A stretch of DNA of 41,848 nucleotides, taken from Rhodoferax sp. (GTDB taxonomy: Bacteria; Pseudomonadota; Gammaproteobacteria; Burkholderiales; Burkholderiaceae_C). Of this stretch, positions 17,362 through 25,182 are shown one piece after another. Numbering within the stretch: the stretch's first letter is position 1; each line of letters starts with the position of its first letter. Position numbers and translations under genes: made by a program. The notes below the pieces were generated by a model, which did not search any database, was not told where the DNA came from, and was given only the letters and a program-made list of their open reading frames with translations. The stretch lies in contig NZ_JAAFHA010000025.1 in the NCBI RefSeq assembly GCF_010365055.1, positions 1-41,848 on the forward strand, given 5' to 3'.

Positions 17362-18051
17362 ATGAACGACGCTCACGAACAAACCCTTTGGTACCGCCAA
17401 TTGGCGGCGGTCATTGCCCAGCACGCGGTGCTGAAAAGCTTGGGCACCATGCTGTTCATCGCCGTGTTTTTTGGCGCCTATTTCTTTCTGCTCAAAAACC
17501 CCGCCAGTGCCGTCACCGTGATGCCGCTGACCTGGGCGGATCGACTGATAGGCTTTGAACCCCGGGCCATGGCGCTTTATGTCTCCCTGTGGGTTTATGT
17601 GTCCCTGCCCCCGGCCTTGCTGGCCACGCCGCAAGCGCTTTTTGCGTATGCGAGGGCCATGGCGGGCACTTGCATGATCGGTCTCGTCATCTTCTACCTC
17701 TGGCCGACCGCCGTCCCGGTTGCCGATATCGACTGGGCTTTGTATCCGGGTGTCGATTTCCTCAAAACCCTGGACGCCGGCGGCAATGCATTCCCGTCTC
17801 TGCATGTGGCCACCGCCGTTTTTTCGGGCGTGTGGCTGCAAGGCCTGCTGCGCCGCTTTGACGCGCCGCGCTGGACGCGCTGGCTCAACGGGCTGTGGTG
17901 CGTGGGCATCGTCTATTCGACGTTGGCCACGCGCCAGCATGTGGCGGTGGATGTGGCGGCCGGCCTGCTGCTGGGCGCGCTGGCAGCGGCCTGGTCGCTG
18001 CGCCATCTCTTGCCCCTGAAAAGCAGGCCGATCAAGCCCGCTGCCCTGTGA
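17362..18051 (+). CDS. PAP2-superfamily / inositol-phosphorylceramide-synthase-like protein (229 aa)
   Basis: This is a polytopic membrane protein with about five to six helices (first near residues 26-46). The catalytic region reads FPSLHVATAVFSG, then STLATRQHVAVDVAAG. PSLH in place of PSGH, and QHxxxD as the last motif, are features of the PAP2_3/IPC-synthase-like subgroup rather than of classical phosphatidic acid phosphatases (no KX6RP is evident). It may transfer or remove a phospho-head group on a lipid. The gap to the deacetylase is 10 bases, without a strong ribosome site, and the gap to the ketosynthase start is 45 bases. The unusual pairing with a deacetylase suggests lipid-linked sugar processing. 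Confidence 0.8.
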   Translation: MNDAHEQTLWYRQLAAVIAQHAVLKSLGTMLFIAVFFGAYFFLLKNPASAVTVMPLTWADRLIGFEPRAMALYVSLWVYVSLPPALLATPQALFAYARAMAGTCMIGLVIFYLWPTAVPVADIDWALYPGVDFLKTLDAGGNAFPSLHVATAVFSGVWLQGLLRRFDAPRWTRWLNGLWCVGIVYSTLATRQHVAVDVAAGLLLGALAAAWSLRHLLPLKSRPIKPAAL

Positions 18052-18096
18052 CTTTGCTAGACTCTGGCCCACTTTTTTAGATCGGCTTGGTTTCCC

Positions 18097-19290
18097 CTGA
18101 ACTCGCTCTGGCTCTCCCACTTCACCGCCACCAGCTGCCTCGGTCGCGGGCTGGGTCCCACCCTGTCCGCACTGCGCCAGCAGCAAGGCGGGCTGGCGCC
18201 ATGCACATTCGACACGGTTGAGCTGCCAACCTTTGTGGGCGAGGTTGCGGGGGTGGACGCGCTGCAGTTGCCGCACGAACTGGCGTCTTTTGACTGCCGC
18301 AACAACCGGCTCGCGCTGCTGGGGCTGATGCAGGATGGCTTTGCCCAGGCCGTCGCCCGGGCCAGCAAAAAGTACGGCGCGCAGCGCGTTGGCGTCTTCA
18401 TCGGCACCAGCACCTCCGGCATTTTGCAGACCGAGCTGGCCTATAGGCGGCGCGATCCAGCCAGCGGCGCTTTGCCTGCCGATTTTTCCTACGCCACCAC
18501 GCACAACACCTTTTCGGTGGCCGATTTCACCCGTCGCTACCTGGGCTTGAGCGGCCCGGCCTTTGTGGTGTCATCGGCGTGCTCGTCGAGCGCCAAGGTA
18601 TTTGCCTCGGCCCGGCGCATGATCGCCACCGGGCTGATCGATGCGGCGGTGGTGGGCGGCGTCGATTCGCTGTGCCTGACGACCCTGTATGGTTTCAATT
18701 CCCTGGGTCTGATGTCGACACGGGCCTGTCGCCCATTCGACCTTGAGCGCGACGGCATTTCCATCGGCGAGGCGGCGGCCTTTGCGCTGCTGGAGCCGGT
18801 ACCCGAAAAGTTGGACGTTGACGCCGTGCTGCTGCTGGGAGTCGGTGAATCCAGCGATGCCCATCACATGTCCTCTCCCCACCCCGAGGGCTTGGGCGCG
18901 CGCATGGCGATGCAGCAGGCTCTGGCGATGGCCGAGCTTGCCGCGGCGGATATTGATTACATCAACCTGCATGGCACCGCCACGCCAAGCAACGATGCGG
19001 CCGAAGCCAAGGCGGTGTCTGCGCTGTTCGGATCGACTACGCCCTGCAGTTCCACCAAAGGCGCGACCGGCCACACGCTGGGTGCGGCCGGCGCGCTCGA
19101 AGCCACCATTTGCGCACTGGTGCTGCAACAAGGCTTGCTGCCGGGTGGACTCAACACGCAGCAGCCTGATCCGGCGCTGGCGCTCAATTACCTGGTCAAC
19201 AACCGCGAACAGCCCGTGGCCCGCGTGCTGAGCAACTCTTTTGGTTTTGGCGGCACCAATTGCAGCCTGATTTTTGGCCGTGCCAGTTAA
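18097..19290 (+). CDS. Beta-ketoacyl-ACP synthase (FabB/FabF-like), probable CTG start
   Basis: This is a condensing enzyme of 397 residues. The active-site cysteine lies in VVSSACSSSAK (Cys162), and the catalytic histidines in NLHGTATPSND (His292) and TGHTLGAAG (His326), matching FabB/FabF spacing (Cys163 in E. coli numbering). The first ATG/GTG/TTG in frame is GTG 18235, which would delete about 46 residues including the conserved N-terminal strand SHFTATSCLGRGLG. The frame is open back to TAG at 18058 and contains no ATG, GTG or TTG. CTG 18097 gives LNSLWLSHFTAT, aligning with the usual N terminus, so I take it as start; no good Shine-Dalgarno is present. The enzyme should elongate the polyene chain with malonyl-ACP. 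Confidence 0.8.
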   Translation: MNSLWLSHFTATSCLGRGLGPTLSALRQQQGGLAPCTFDTVELPTFVGEVAGVDALQLPHELASFDCRNNRLALLGLMQDGFAQAVARASKKYGAQRVGVFIGTSTSGILQTELAYRRRDPASGALPADFSYATTHNTFSVADFTRRYLGLSGPAFVVSSACSSSAKVFASARRMIATGLIDAAVVGGVDSLCLTTLYGFNSLGLMSTRACRPFDLERDGISIGEAAAFALLEPVPEKLDVDAVLLLGVGESSDAHHMSSPHPEGLGARMAMQQALAMAELAAADIDYINLHGTATPSNDAAEAKAVSALFGSTTPCSSTKGATGHTLGAAGALEATICALVLQQGLLPGGLNTQQPDPALALNYLVNNREQPVARVLSNSFGFGGTNCSLIFGRAS

Positions 19291-19300
19291 AGCAATATCC

Positions 19301-20137
19301 ATGACACAAGCCTCGGCCGTTGCCGCACCGCCCCTCACCGTCTTTATCGAAGGCATCGGCCTGCTGGGGCCGGGCATGAGCGACTGGATGCAAAGTCGTG
19401 GCGTGCTGGCGGGCAGCGCAACGTACCAGCCAGCGCGCTGCGTCGTGCCGTTGCCGATGGCGCTGCCAGCGGCGGAGCGGCGCCGCGCAGGCACGGTGGT
19501 CAAGGTAGCGCTGGCGGTTGGCCAGGAGGCGGTGGCGATGTCTGGCCTGGCGGCGAACGCTCTGCCTTCGGTGTTCAGTTCGTCCAGCGGTGACGCGATC
19601 AATTGCCATGAGATTTGCAGCGCGCTGGCGTCCAGCGACCGGCTGATTTCGCCCACGCGCTTTCATAATTCGGTGCACAACGCAGCGTCGGGTTACTGGA
19701 GCATCTCCAGCGGCGCCATGGCCAGTTCGTCGGTGCTGTGCGCCCATGACGGCAGTTTCGCCGCCGGCCTGCTTGAAGCGATGGCGCAGGTGATGCTTGA
19801 ACAAACGCCGGTGTTGCTGGTGGCCTATGACACCGACTACCCTGAGCCGCTGCGCAGCGTACGGCCTTTGCCGGACACCTTTGGCGTGGCCCTGGTGCTG
19901 GCGCCCCGGCGCAGCCAGCGCAGCCTGGCGCAGTGGCAGCTGGCGCCTGGCGCCTACTTGAGCGACGCGCCGACGCAGCGTGTGGAAAACGAGGCGCTCG
20001 AACTGCTGCGCAGCCGCATTCCTGCCGCACGCTGCCTGCCGCTGCTGTGCAGCGTGGCGGCGCAAAGCCAGGGCGAGGTGCTGCTGGACTACCTGCCCGG
20101 GCGTCAACTGGCTGTGCAGGTGGCGCCTTGCTTTTGA
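19301..20137 (+). CDS. Ketosynthase-like chain length factor (ApeC-like, 278 aa)
   Basis: This is a short ketosynthase homologue of the beta-ketoacyl synthase N-terminal (Ketoacyl-synt_2) type. It has the thiolase-like core (FSSSSGDAINCHEIC, PTRFHNSVHNAASGYW, LLVAYDTDYPEP), but the ACSS cysteine nucleophile found in its neighbour is absent. It resembles the chain-length-factor partner (ApeC) that forms a heterodimer with an active ketosynthase. ATG 19301 gives a 10-base gap; an alternative GTG at 19274 would overlap the previous gene. Its stop overlaps the TTG start of the next gene. Confidence 0.82.
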   Translation: MTQASAVAAPPLTVFIEGIGLLGPGMSDWMQSRGVLAGSATYQPARCVVPLPMALPAAERRRAGTVVKVALAVGQEAVAMSGLAANALPSVFSSSSGDAINCHEICSALASSDRLISPTRFHNSVHNAASGYWSISSGAMASSSVLCAHDGSFAAGLLEAMAQVMLEQTPVLLVAYDTDYPEPLRSVRPLPDTFGVALVLAPRRSQRSLAQWQLAPGAYLSDAPTQRVENEALELLRSRIPAARCLPLLCSVAAQSQGEVLLDYLPGRQLAVQVAPCF

Positions 20138-20640
20138 CGCAAGCCCCCGCCACCCTGCAGCACGCCGATATTGCGCGGCGCATTCCGCACCAGGGCAGCA
20201 TGTGCCTGTTAGAGCGCGTGAGCGCCTGGGACACGCGTCATATCCGCTGCGAAGCCAATAGCCACCGGGACAGCGCCAACCCCTTGCGCGCGCATGGCCG
20301 ACTCGGCGCGGCTTGCGGCATTGAATATGCGGCGCAGGCGATGGCAGTGCATGGTGCCTTGCTGGCGGAAACCGACTCTGCGGCCACCAGCCAGCGCCCC
20401 GCCATGGGTTACCTGGTCAGCGTGCGTGGAGTGACGCTGCACGTCGATCGGCTGGATGACTTGAGCGCTGCGCTCAGCATCCACGCCGAACGTTCTGGCG
20501 GCGACAGCGGCACGGTTCTCTACAGTTTCACGCTGCATGCCGGGCCCAGGCTGCTGCTGGGCGGGCGCGCGGCGGTCATCCTCGACGCGCACGGCCTGGC
20601 GCTGCCGCAGCGCAGCGCAACAACTCCCCCGAAATCATGA
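20134..20640 (+). CDS. Hotdog-fold 3-hydroxyacyl-ACP dehydratase (ApeP-like, 168 aa), TTG start
   Basis: This is a hotdog-domain protein with IARRIPHQGSMCLLERV at residues about 14-30 and a helical GAACGIEYAAQAMAVHGAL segment, the pattern of the ApeP dehydratases. Start TTG 20134 overlaps the previous stop as TTGA, fitting the coupling seen along this operon; the only other starts lie deep inside the upstream gene. With the smaller ApeI-like enzyme it provides the two dehydratase components known from APE systems. The stop overlaps the ketoreductase start (ATGA). Confidence 0.82.
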   Translation: MTQAPATLQHADIARRIPHQGSMCLLERVSAWDTRHIRCEANSHRDSANPLRAHGRLGAACGIEYAAQAMAVHGALLAETDSAATSQRPAMGYLVSVRGVTLHVDRLDDLSAALSIHAERSGGDSGTVLYSFTLHAGPRLLLGGRAAVILDAHGLALPQRSATTPPKS

Positions 20641-21374
20641 ACACAACACCTGAGCGCAAACGCGCGCTCGTCACCGGCGGCAGTGGCGGCATCGGCGCGG
20701 CGATCTGCCGGCAATTGGCCGCCGACGGCTTTGATGTCATCGTGCACGCCAACCGCCACCTGGAGACCGCCCAAGCCGTGGTCGATGCCATCCACGCCGC
20801 AGGCGGTCAGGCGCAGGCGCTGGCCTTTGACATCACCGATGCAGTGGCAACCGCCACGGCGCTGGAGGCGCTGCTGGTGAACGGGCCGATCCAGGTGCTG
20901 GTGAACAACGCCGGCATTCACGACGACGCGATCTTTCCGGGCATGCAGCTCAAGCAGTGGCAGCAAGTCATCGACGTGTCGCTCAATGGTTTCTTTCATG
21001 TCACCCAGCCTTTGATGATGCCGATGATCCGTACCCGCTGGGGCCGCATCATCAGCATCACCTCGGTCGCCGCCGTGGCGGGCAACCGCGGCCAGGTCAA
21101 CTACGCGGCCGCCAAGGGCGCGCTGCATTCGGCCACCAAGTCGCTCGCACTGGAGGTGGCCAGCCGTGGCATCACCGTCAATGCCGTGGCACCGGGCATC
21201 ATCGCCACGTCCATGAGCCAGGCCAGCTTTGATGCGCCGACCATTGCCAAACTGGTGCCGATGCAGCGCGCCGGGCGGCCCGAGGAAGTGGCAGACCTCG
21301 TCAGTTTTCTAGCCTCAGAGCGGGCGGCTTACATCAGCGGACAAGTTATCTCCATCAACGGCGGCATGATTTGA
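20637..21374 (+). CDS. 3-ketoacyl-ACP reductase (FabG-like, ApeQ-like, 245 aa)
   Basis: This is a short-chain dehydrogenase/reductase of standard length. The NADPH-binding glycine motif TGGSGGIGAAI is at residues 14-24, NNAG at about 90-93, catalytic Ser in ISITSVAAVAG, and YxxxK in NYAAAKGALHSATK. The C terminus SGQVISINGGMI is typical of FabG. It should reduce the 3-keto intermediate in each elongation cycle. It is the last gene of the 13-gene operon, and its start overlaps the dehydratase stop. The 70 bases to the convergent glycosyltransferase contain no T-tract terminator for this strand. Confidence 0.92.
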   Translation: MNTTPERKRALVTGGSGGIGAAICRQLAADGFDVIVHANRHLETAQAVVDAIHAAGGQAQALAFDITDAVATATALEALLVNGPIQVLVNNAGIHDDAIFPGMQLKQWQQVIDVSLNGFFHVTQPLMMPMIRTRWGRIISITSVAAVAGNRGQVNYAAAKGALHSATKSLALEVASRGITVNAVAPGIIATSMSQASFDAPTIAKLVPMQRAGRPEEVADLVSFLASERAAYISGQVISINGGMI

Positions 21375-21444
21375 TTCCAATCCCAAATCATCCCTGTCGT
21401 TGTTGTCTCGCCTTGCCGTGAATGGTTTGGAAGTGGAATAGTTT

Positions 21445-22215
21445 TTAGGCGCCTCGAAGGCGCCGCGCCAGCAGCAGCGGCAGGCGCAGGATGAAACCCA
21501 GCAGCAGACGCGTGTGCATCCAAGTCAGCAACAGGTTGTCGCGCAGGTAGTTGAAGTGTGAAACGCCGCCTTCATCGGCGCGAAAGTAGCGCACCGTGGC
21601 AGGCAGATTCACGGGTTTGACGCCCTGCCAGCACATGCGCACGGCGGCCTCGGGGTCAAAGTCAAAGCGGCGCATCCAGCGCTGGCCCTGCATCACGCGC
21701 CGCAGCGGCTCAATCGGGTAGACGCGAAAGCCAAACAGCGAATCACCAATGCCCGCCCACAGCGTCTCCAGATTGGCCCACGCGTTCGAGACCTTGCGCC
21801 CGTTGACGCGCAGACGCGGCGCGTCGGCCGCGAACACCGGCACCCCCAGCACCATGGCGGCCGGCTGGGCGATGGACGCCGCCATGAAGTCGGGGATCAA
21901 CGGCGCCGGGTGCTGGCCATCGGAGTCCATGGTCAGCACATGCGTGAAGCCTTGCGCCGCCGCCAGGTCCAGCCCGTGCAGCACAGCCGCGCCCTTGCCG
22001 ACGTTGCGCGACAGCACGATCACCTGCAAGTTATTGTCCTGCGCGGCCATGGCCTGCAGGCCTTGCGCACTGGCATCGGTACTGCCGTCCACCACCACCC
22101 AGACAGGCGACCACTGGGCGCGCGCCGAACGCACGGTCTCGAACACCTTGGTGCCGGGGTTGTAGCTGGGAATCAGCACCAAGTGGGTGCGCGACGCGCG
22201 GGGCGGAATATTCAT
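21445..22215 (-). CDS. Family 2 glycosyltransferase (256 aa)
   Basis: This is a GT-A fold transferase: HLVLIPSYNPG at the N terminus, VVVDGSTDAS, LSRNVGKGAAVLHGLDLAAA, and the DxD-type LTMDSDGQHP. There is no transmembrane GtrB-like tail; a weakly hydrophobic C terminus (LLLTWMHTRLLLGFILRLPLLLA) may bind the membrane. ATG 22215 is chosen over a TTG 9 bases upstream. It is encoded 35 bases after the acyltransferase gene on the same strand, and both converge on the polyene operon. In E. coli-type APE clusters a glycosyltransferase/acyltransferase (ApeJ) belongs to the pathway, so this pair likely completes it; that is inference. Confidence 0.85.
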   Translation of the reverse strand: MNIPPRASRTHLVLIPSYNPGTKVFETVRSARAQWSPVWVVVDGSTDASAQGLQAMAAQDNNLQVIVLSRNVGKGAAVLHGLDLAAAQGFTHVLTMDSDGQHPAPLIPDFMAASIAQPAAMVLGVPVFAADAPRLRVNGRKVSNAWANLETLWAGIGDSLFGFRVYPIEPLRRVMQGQRWMRRFDFDPEAAVRMCWQGVKPVNLPATVRYFRADEGGVSHFNYLRDNLLLTWMHTRLLLGFILRLPLLLARRLRGA

Positions 22216-22250
22216 CGGCGACAAGCAACAGGGAAAGTGATGCCCTGCCC

Positions 22251-23039
22251 TCAGGCTGGGGGCGCTTCGATGGAGAAGTCGGGCAACAGGGCGTGGGCCA
22301 GCTCGGACTGAAAATACTGCTCGAGCTGCCGGGCAAAGTCCGCCGTGTGCTGGGGCGGGTCAAAGCGCTTGCCGAGCCGGATGCGGTAGGTGACGGGTAA
22401 TTTGGGTGTCCACAGCACCGACCAGCCTTTGCCCAGAAAGCCTGAGTCGGTTTCAATGAAGACCGTCTGGACCGCGACGCCGGCCTTTTTGGCGATCAGC
22501 CCGGCCGTGCCCTGCATCGCGTTCACCGGAAACCGGGTGGTGCGCGTGCCCTCGGGAAACAGCAGCAGGTGGCTGCCCTGACCTAAATCGTCCACGGCGC
22601 CTTGCACCATGGCGCGCAGCGGCGTGTTACGGATGTAGCCCGCCAAGCGGGCACCCGCGCCAAAAAAAACACTGTTGACAAGGTCGGCCTTCAGGATACA
22701 GACGGCATTGGGCAGCCGCGACAAGACCATGACCGCGTCGAGCAGCGAGGGATGGTTGGGCGCAATCACAAGGGCCGGCCCCCCCCTGAGCGCATCCAGT
22801 TCGGTCAAATCAAAGCGACACGCCCCCAGAAACTCCAGAGAGCGCAAGTAGAAACGAAACACCAGGGCGATCAACTGCCGCCCCGTTCGTTTGCTCAACG
22901 CCCGTGGCAAGACCGCGCGCAAGGGCAGCGCCAGCAGCGTCACCGCGAGGCAGATCAGGCCCAGCAGCAAGAAGCCCAGGTGCATCCTGATGGTTTCATG
23001 CAGGGCGCGTTGGGGTTGAGGTAAGGCGTGCTCGTTCAT
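22251..23039 (-). CDS. PlsC-type 1-acylglycerol-phosphate acyltransferase-like protein (262 aa)
   Basis: The acyltransferase motif I, APNHPSLLD (HX4D), and motif III, LFPEGTR, are both intact. An N-terminal hydrophobic segment (about residues 20-45) anchors it in the inner membrane. It could be a general lysophosphatidic acid acyltransferase, but its position beside a glycosyltransferase and the polyene operon suggests that it acylates the polyene lipid anchor (ApeD-like role). Positions 23040-23150 downstream in the map hold its promoter region; nothing specific is recognisable there. Confidence 0.85.
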   Translation of the reverse strand: MNEHALPQPQRALHETIRMHLGFLLLGLICLAVTLLALPLRAVLPRALSKRTGRQLIALVFRFYLRSLEFLGACRFDLTELDALRGGPALVIAPNHPSLLDAVMVLSRLPNAVCILKADLVNSVFFGAGARLAGYIRNTPLRAMVQGAVDDLGQGSHLLLFPEGTRTTRFPVNAMQGTAGLIAKKAGVAVQTVFIETDSGFLGKGWSVLWTPKLPVTYRIRLGKRFDPPQHTADFARQLEQYFQSELAHALLPDFSIEAPPA

Positions 23040-23150
23040 GACGACATCGGGGTAAGTTTCATTCAGTAGGGGTGAGCGGTGAATTTAGCCCGGTCATGCG
23101 GGCATTAAATCACTTCTTGCCGACCGCCAGATCAATTCAGGGCCGACGCG

Positions 23151-23765
23151 TCACGATGGGCGCCATGCGCTACTGCGGCTGCTCAGGAGCTGGCGCTCAA
23201 GCCACTGCGTCAAGACAGCCGCCAAGCGCTCGGGCCCGATCAGGCCGCCCGCCATCTCTTGCGCGTCAACGGTGCCGTGCCGCAGCAAGGGCTCGTGCTG
23301 GGGGTGTCCCATGGCGTCACAGAGCAACGCCCAGTCAACCGGGCCCACCAGGGTGCCGGCCACCAGCAGCACGCCTGTCCTGCACCTTCTCTGCGCCAGA
23401 CCCACCAGCTTGCGGCCCTCGGCATTCACCAGTTCCCAGGGTGACAGGCCGCCAAAGCAGGCCCAGTTCACACTGCTGACGGCGCTTGCCTCATGCGCAC
23501 GGGCCAGTTCCTGCGGTGGCAGGGCACGCGCGACCACGCCGAATTCCTTGAGTGCTGCCACATGCAACTGCCCCAAGTGCCGATAGCTGTCGATCAGACC
23601 GTTGCAGACCCAAGGGTGCTGCGGCGGCACAACGACCGAGACGCTGACCAGCCAAGGGCCAGTCAGAACAGCACCGCCGCCTGACTCACGCACCGTCACT
23701 TCGGCCCGTCCGTGGAGGCGGCGCTCAATGTCATCGCGCAGGGCGCGTTGCGAACAGCCCAGCAC
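23151..23765 (-). CDS. Lipoate-protein ligase A-like protein, N terminus unresolved
   Basis: This protein belongs to the biotin/lipoate ligase family: RESGGGAVLTGPW is the LplA glycine-rich substrate motif and GRKLVGLAQRR carries the lysine that binds the lipoyl-AMP carboxylate. It probably modifies the lipoyl domain encoded just upstream. The first standard start is GTG 23765, giving 204 residues, but family-like sequence (ALEEQAWNLSELA, GPRFRVWTYAAPAIVLG) continues 36 codons upstream in frame to about 23873, overlapping the lipoyl gene, with no ATG, GTG or TTG. Either a non-standard start is used or the 5' end is damaged. It is last of the minus-strand operon E1 alpha, E1 beta, lipoyl domain, ligase. 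Confidence 0.8.
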   Translation of the reverse strand: MLGCSQRALRDDIERRLHGRAEVTVRESGGGAVLTGPWLVSVSVVVPPQHPWVCNGLIDSYRHLGQLHVAALKEFGVVARALPPQELARAHEASAVSSVNWACFGGLSPWELVNAEGRKLVGLAQRRCRTGVLLVAGTLVGPVDWALLCDAMGHPQHEPLLRHGTVDAQEMAGGLIGPERLAAVLTQWLERQLLSSRSSAWRPS

Positions 23766-23863
23766 AATGGCCGGTGCGGCGTAGGTCCAGACACGAAAAC
23801 GCGGGCCGGCCCCGGCCAGCGCAAGCTCACTGAGATTCCACGCCTGCTCTTCAAGGGCCGGGT

Positions 23864-24115
23864 TTACGTCAACTCCTTCAACATGGCAATCGGTTTGCCC
23901 TGCGCGAAAGTCTCTCCGGCGGGCACCAGGATTTTCTCGACACGGCCATCGCCGGGCGCCACGATGTCCTGATTCGCCTTGACCAGAACGACATTGGCCA
24001 AGGGCTGCCCGGCGCGCACGGTATCACCCTCGGCCACCAGCCATTTGTCCACCAGCGCCTCGGTGGCCGGGTCGATGTCTTTCCAGGCGTCGGGGCTCAG
24101 CGTGATCCCGGTCAT
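23864..24115 (-). CDS. Free-standing lipoyl-domain protein (83 aa)
   Basis: This is a single biotinyl/lipoyl attachment domain. Acceptor Lys46 lies in VVLVKANQDIVAPGDG, aligned with the DKA hairpin of E2 proteins, though the usual aspartate before the lysine is valine. There is no E3-binding or acyltransferase domain; the protein ends about 37 residues after the lysine. ATG overlaps the stop of E1 beta (ATGA). Known E1 partners use the lipoyl arm of an E2 enzyme; here the arm is a separate small protein, so it may act as a mobile carrier to a transferase encoded elsewhere. Confidence 0.85.
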   Translation of the reverse strand: MTGITLSPDAWKDIDPATEALVDKWLVAEGDTVRAGQPLANVVLVKANQDIVAPGDGRVEKILVPAGETFAQGKPIAMLKELT

Positions 24116-25152
24116 GCGGCGATGCCTTCCGCCATGCGCGCCTGCATCAGCTTTTGACTGGCCTCCACAATGCCTTTGACCTGCGGTATGACAAACTGCT
24201 CCAGCGGGCGGCTGTAGGGGATCGGCACATTGGGCAGCGCGAGCCGCTTGATGGGCGCTTTCAGGACCACCGTGTCCAGGTTTTCCGCCACGATGGCAGA
24301 GATTTCGCCGGTCAGGCCAAAGCCCAGGTAGTCCTCGTCGGCAATCAGGAGTCGGCCGGTTTTGGCCACAGATTTAAGAACGGCATTGCGGTCCAGCGGC
24401 ACCAGCGTGCGCAGATCAATGACTTCGGCGTTGATGCCTTGAGCAGCCAGTTCGTCCGCTGCGAGCAGCGCCTTCTGCACCATCTGGCTGATCGTAATGA
24501 TCGTGAGGTCTTGCCCTTCACGCACCACCTTGGCTTGCCCGAACGGGATGGTGTAGGCCGCTTCCGGCACCTCGTTGCTGCTGCCCTCGAAATACGCCAT
24601 CCACGGCAACCCCATGATGCCCTTGTGGTACATGAACATGACCGGGTTGTCATCGCGGATAGCCTGGGTCATCAGGCCTTTGGCGTCATAGGCATTCGAC
24701 GGCACCACCACCTTGATGCCCGGCATGTGGGCAAAGGTCGCGTACAGGCACTGCGAGTGCTGGGCGGCATCGTTGTAGCCACCGCCAATGGCAGTGGTCA
24801 GCACCACCGGCAGCTTGATGTTGCCGCCGGCCATGTAGGTATTTTTGGCCAGGTGGTTGTAGATCTGGTCCATGCAGACGCCGAAGAAATCGACAAACAT
24901 CAGCTCAACGATCGGCCGCAGGCCGGCGGCGGCGGCACCGGTGGCGGTGCCGATGAACGCCGTTTCGGAGATCGGCGTGTCCATGATGCGGTCCTTGCCG
25001 AACTTGTCGAGCAAGCCACCGGTGGCGCCAAAGATGCCGCCGTAGGCGCCAATGTCTTCGCCCATGACGAACACATTGGAGTCGCGTGTCATTTCCTGGG
25101 CGATGGCCTCGGAGATTGCCTGGGCCATTGTGAGTTTGCGGGTTGTGCTCAT
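24112..25152 (-). CDS. 2-oxoacid dehydrogenase E1 beta-like subunit (346 aa)
   Basis: This is the transketolase-like pyrimidine-binding and C-terminal domains of an E1 beta (AcoB/PdhB/BkdA2 type). It contains VFVMGEDIGAYGGIFG (the conserved glutamate that binds thiamine diphosphate lies in this segment), DTPISETAFIGTATGAA, and LRTLVPLDRNAV. Length is normal. AGGAG 6 bases before ATG 25152 supports the start. With E1 alpha it forms an alpha2beta2 enzyme that decarboxylates a 2-oxo acid or cleaves a ketol such as acetoin and passes the acyl unit to a lipoyl group. The substrate cannot be told from sequence alone. Confidence 0.9.
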   Translation of the reverse strand: MSTTRKLTMAQAISEAIAQEMTRDSNVFVMGEDIGAYGGIFGATGGLLDKFGKDRIMDTPISETAFIGTATGAAAAGLRPIVELMFVDFFGVCMDQIYNHLAKNTYMAGGNIKLPVVLTTAIGGGYNDAAQHSQCLYATFAHMPGIKVVVPSNAYDAKGLMTQAIRDDNPVMFMYHKGIMGLPWMAYFEGSSNEVPEAAYTIPFGQAKVVREGQDLTIITISQMVQKALLAADELAAQGINAEVIDLRTLVPLDRNAVLKSVAKTGRLLIADEDYLGFGLTGEISAIVAENLDTVVLKAPIKRLALPNVPIPYSRPLEQFVIPQVKGIVEASQKLMQARMAEGIAA

Positions 25153-25182
25153 GTTGTGCTCCTGGTAGTTAGGCTTGCCGGT

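Noticed and set aside
15680-18504. Long minus-strand open frames opposite the exporter, deacetylase, PAP2 and ketosynthase genes
   Set aside because: Codon pattern and motifs support the plus-strand genes; the minus-strand products are Gln/Arg/Gly-rich shadows.
21447-21463. GGCGCC-TCGAA-GGCGCC hairpin between the ketoreductase and glycosyltransferase genes
   Set aside because: The T-tract lies on the wrong side for the plus strand and As follow on the minus strand; it is also the coding end of the glycosyltransferase (RLRGA).
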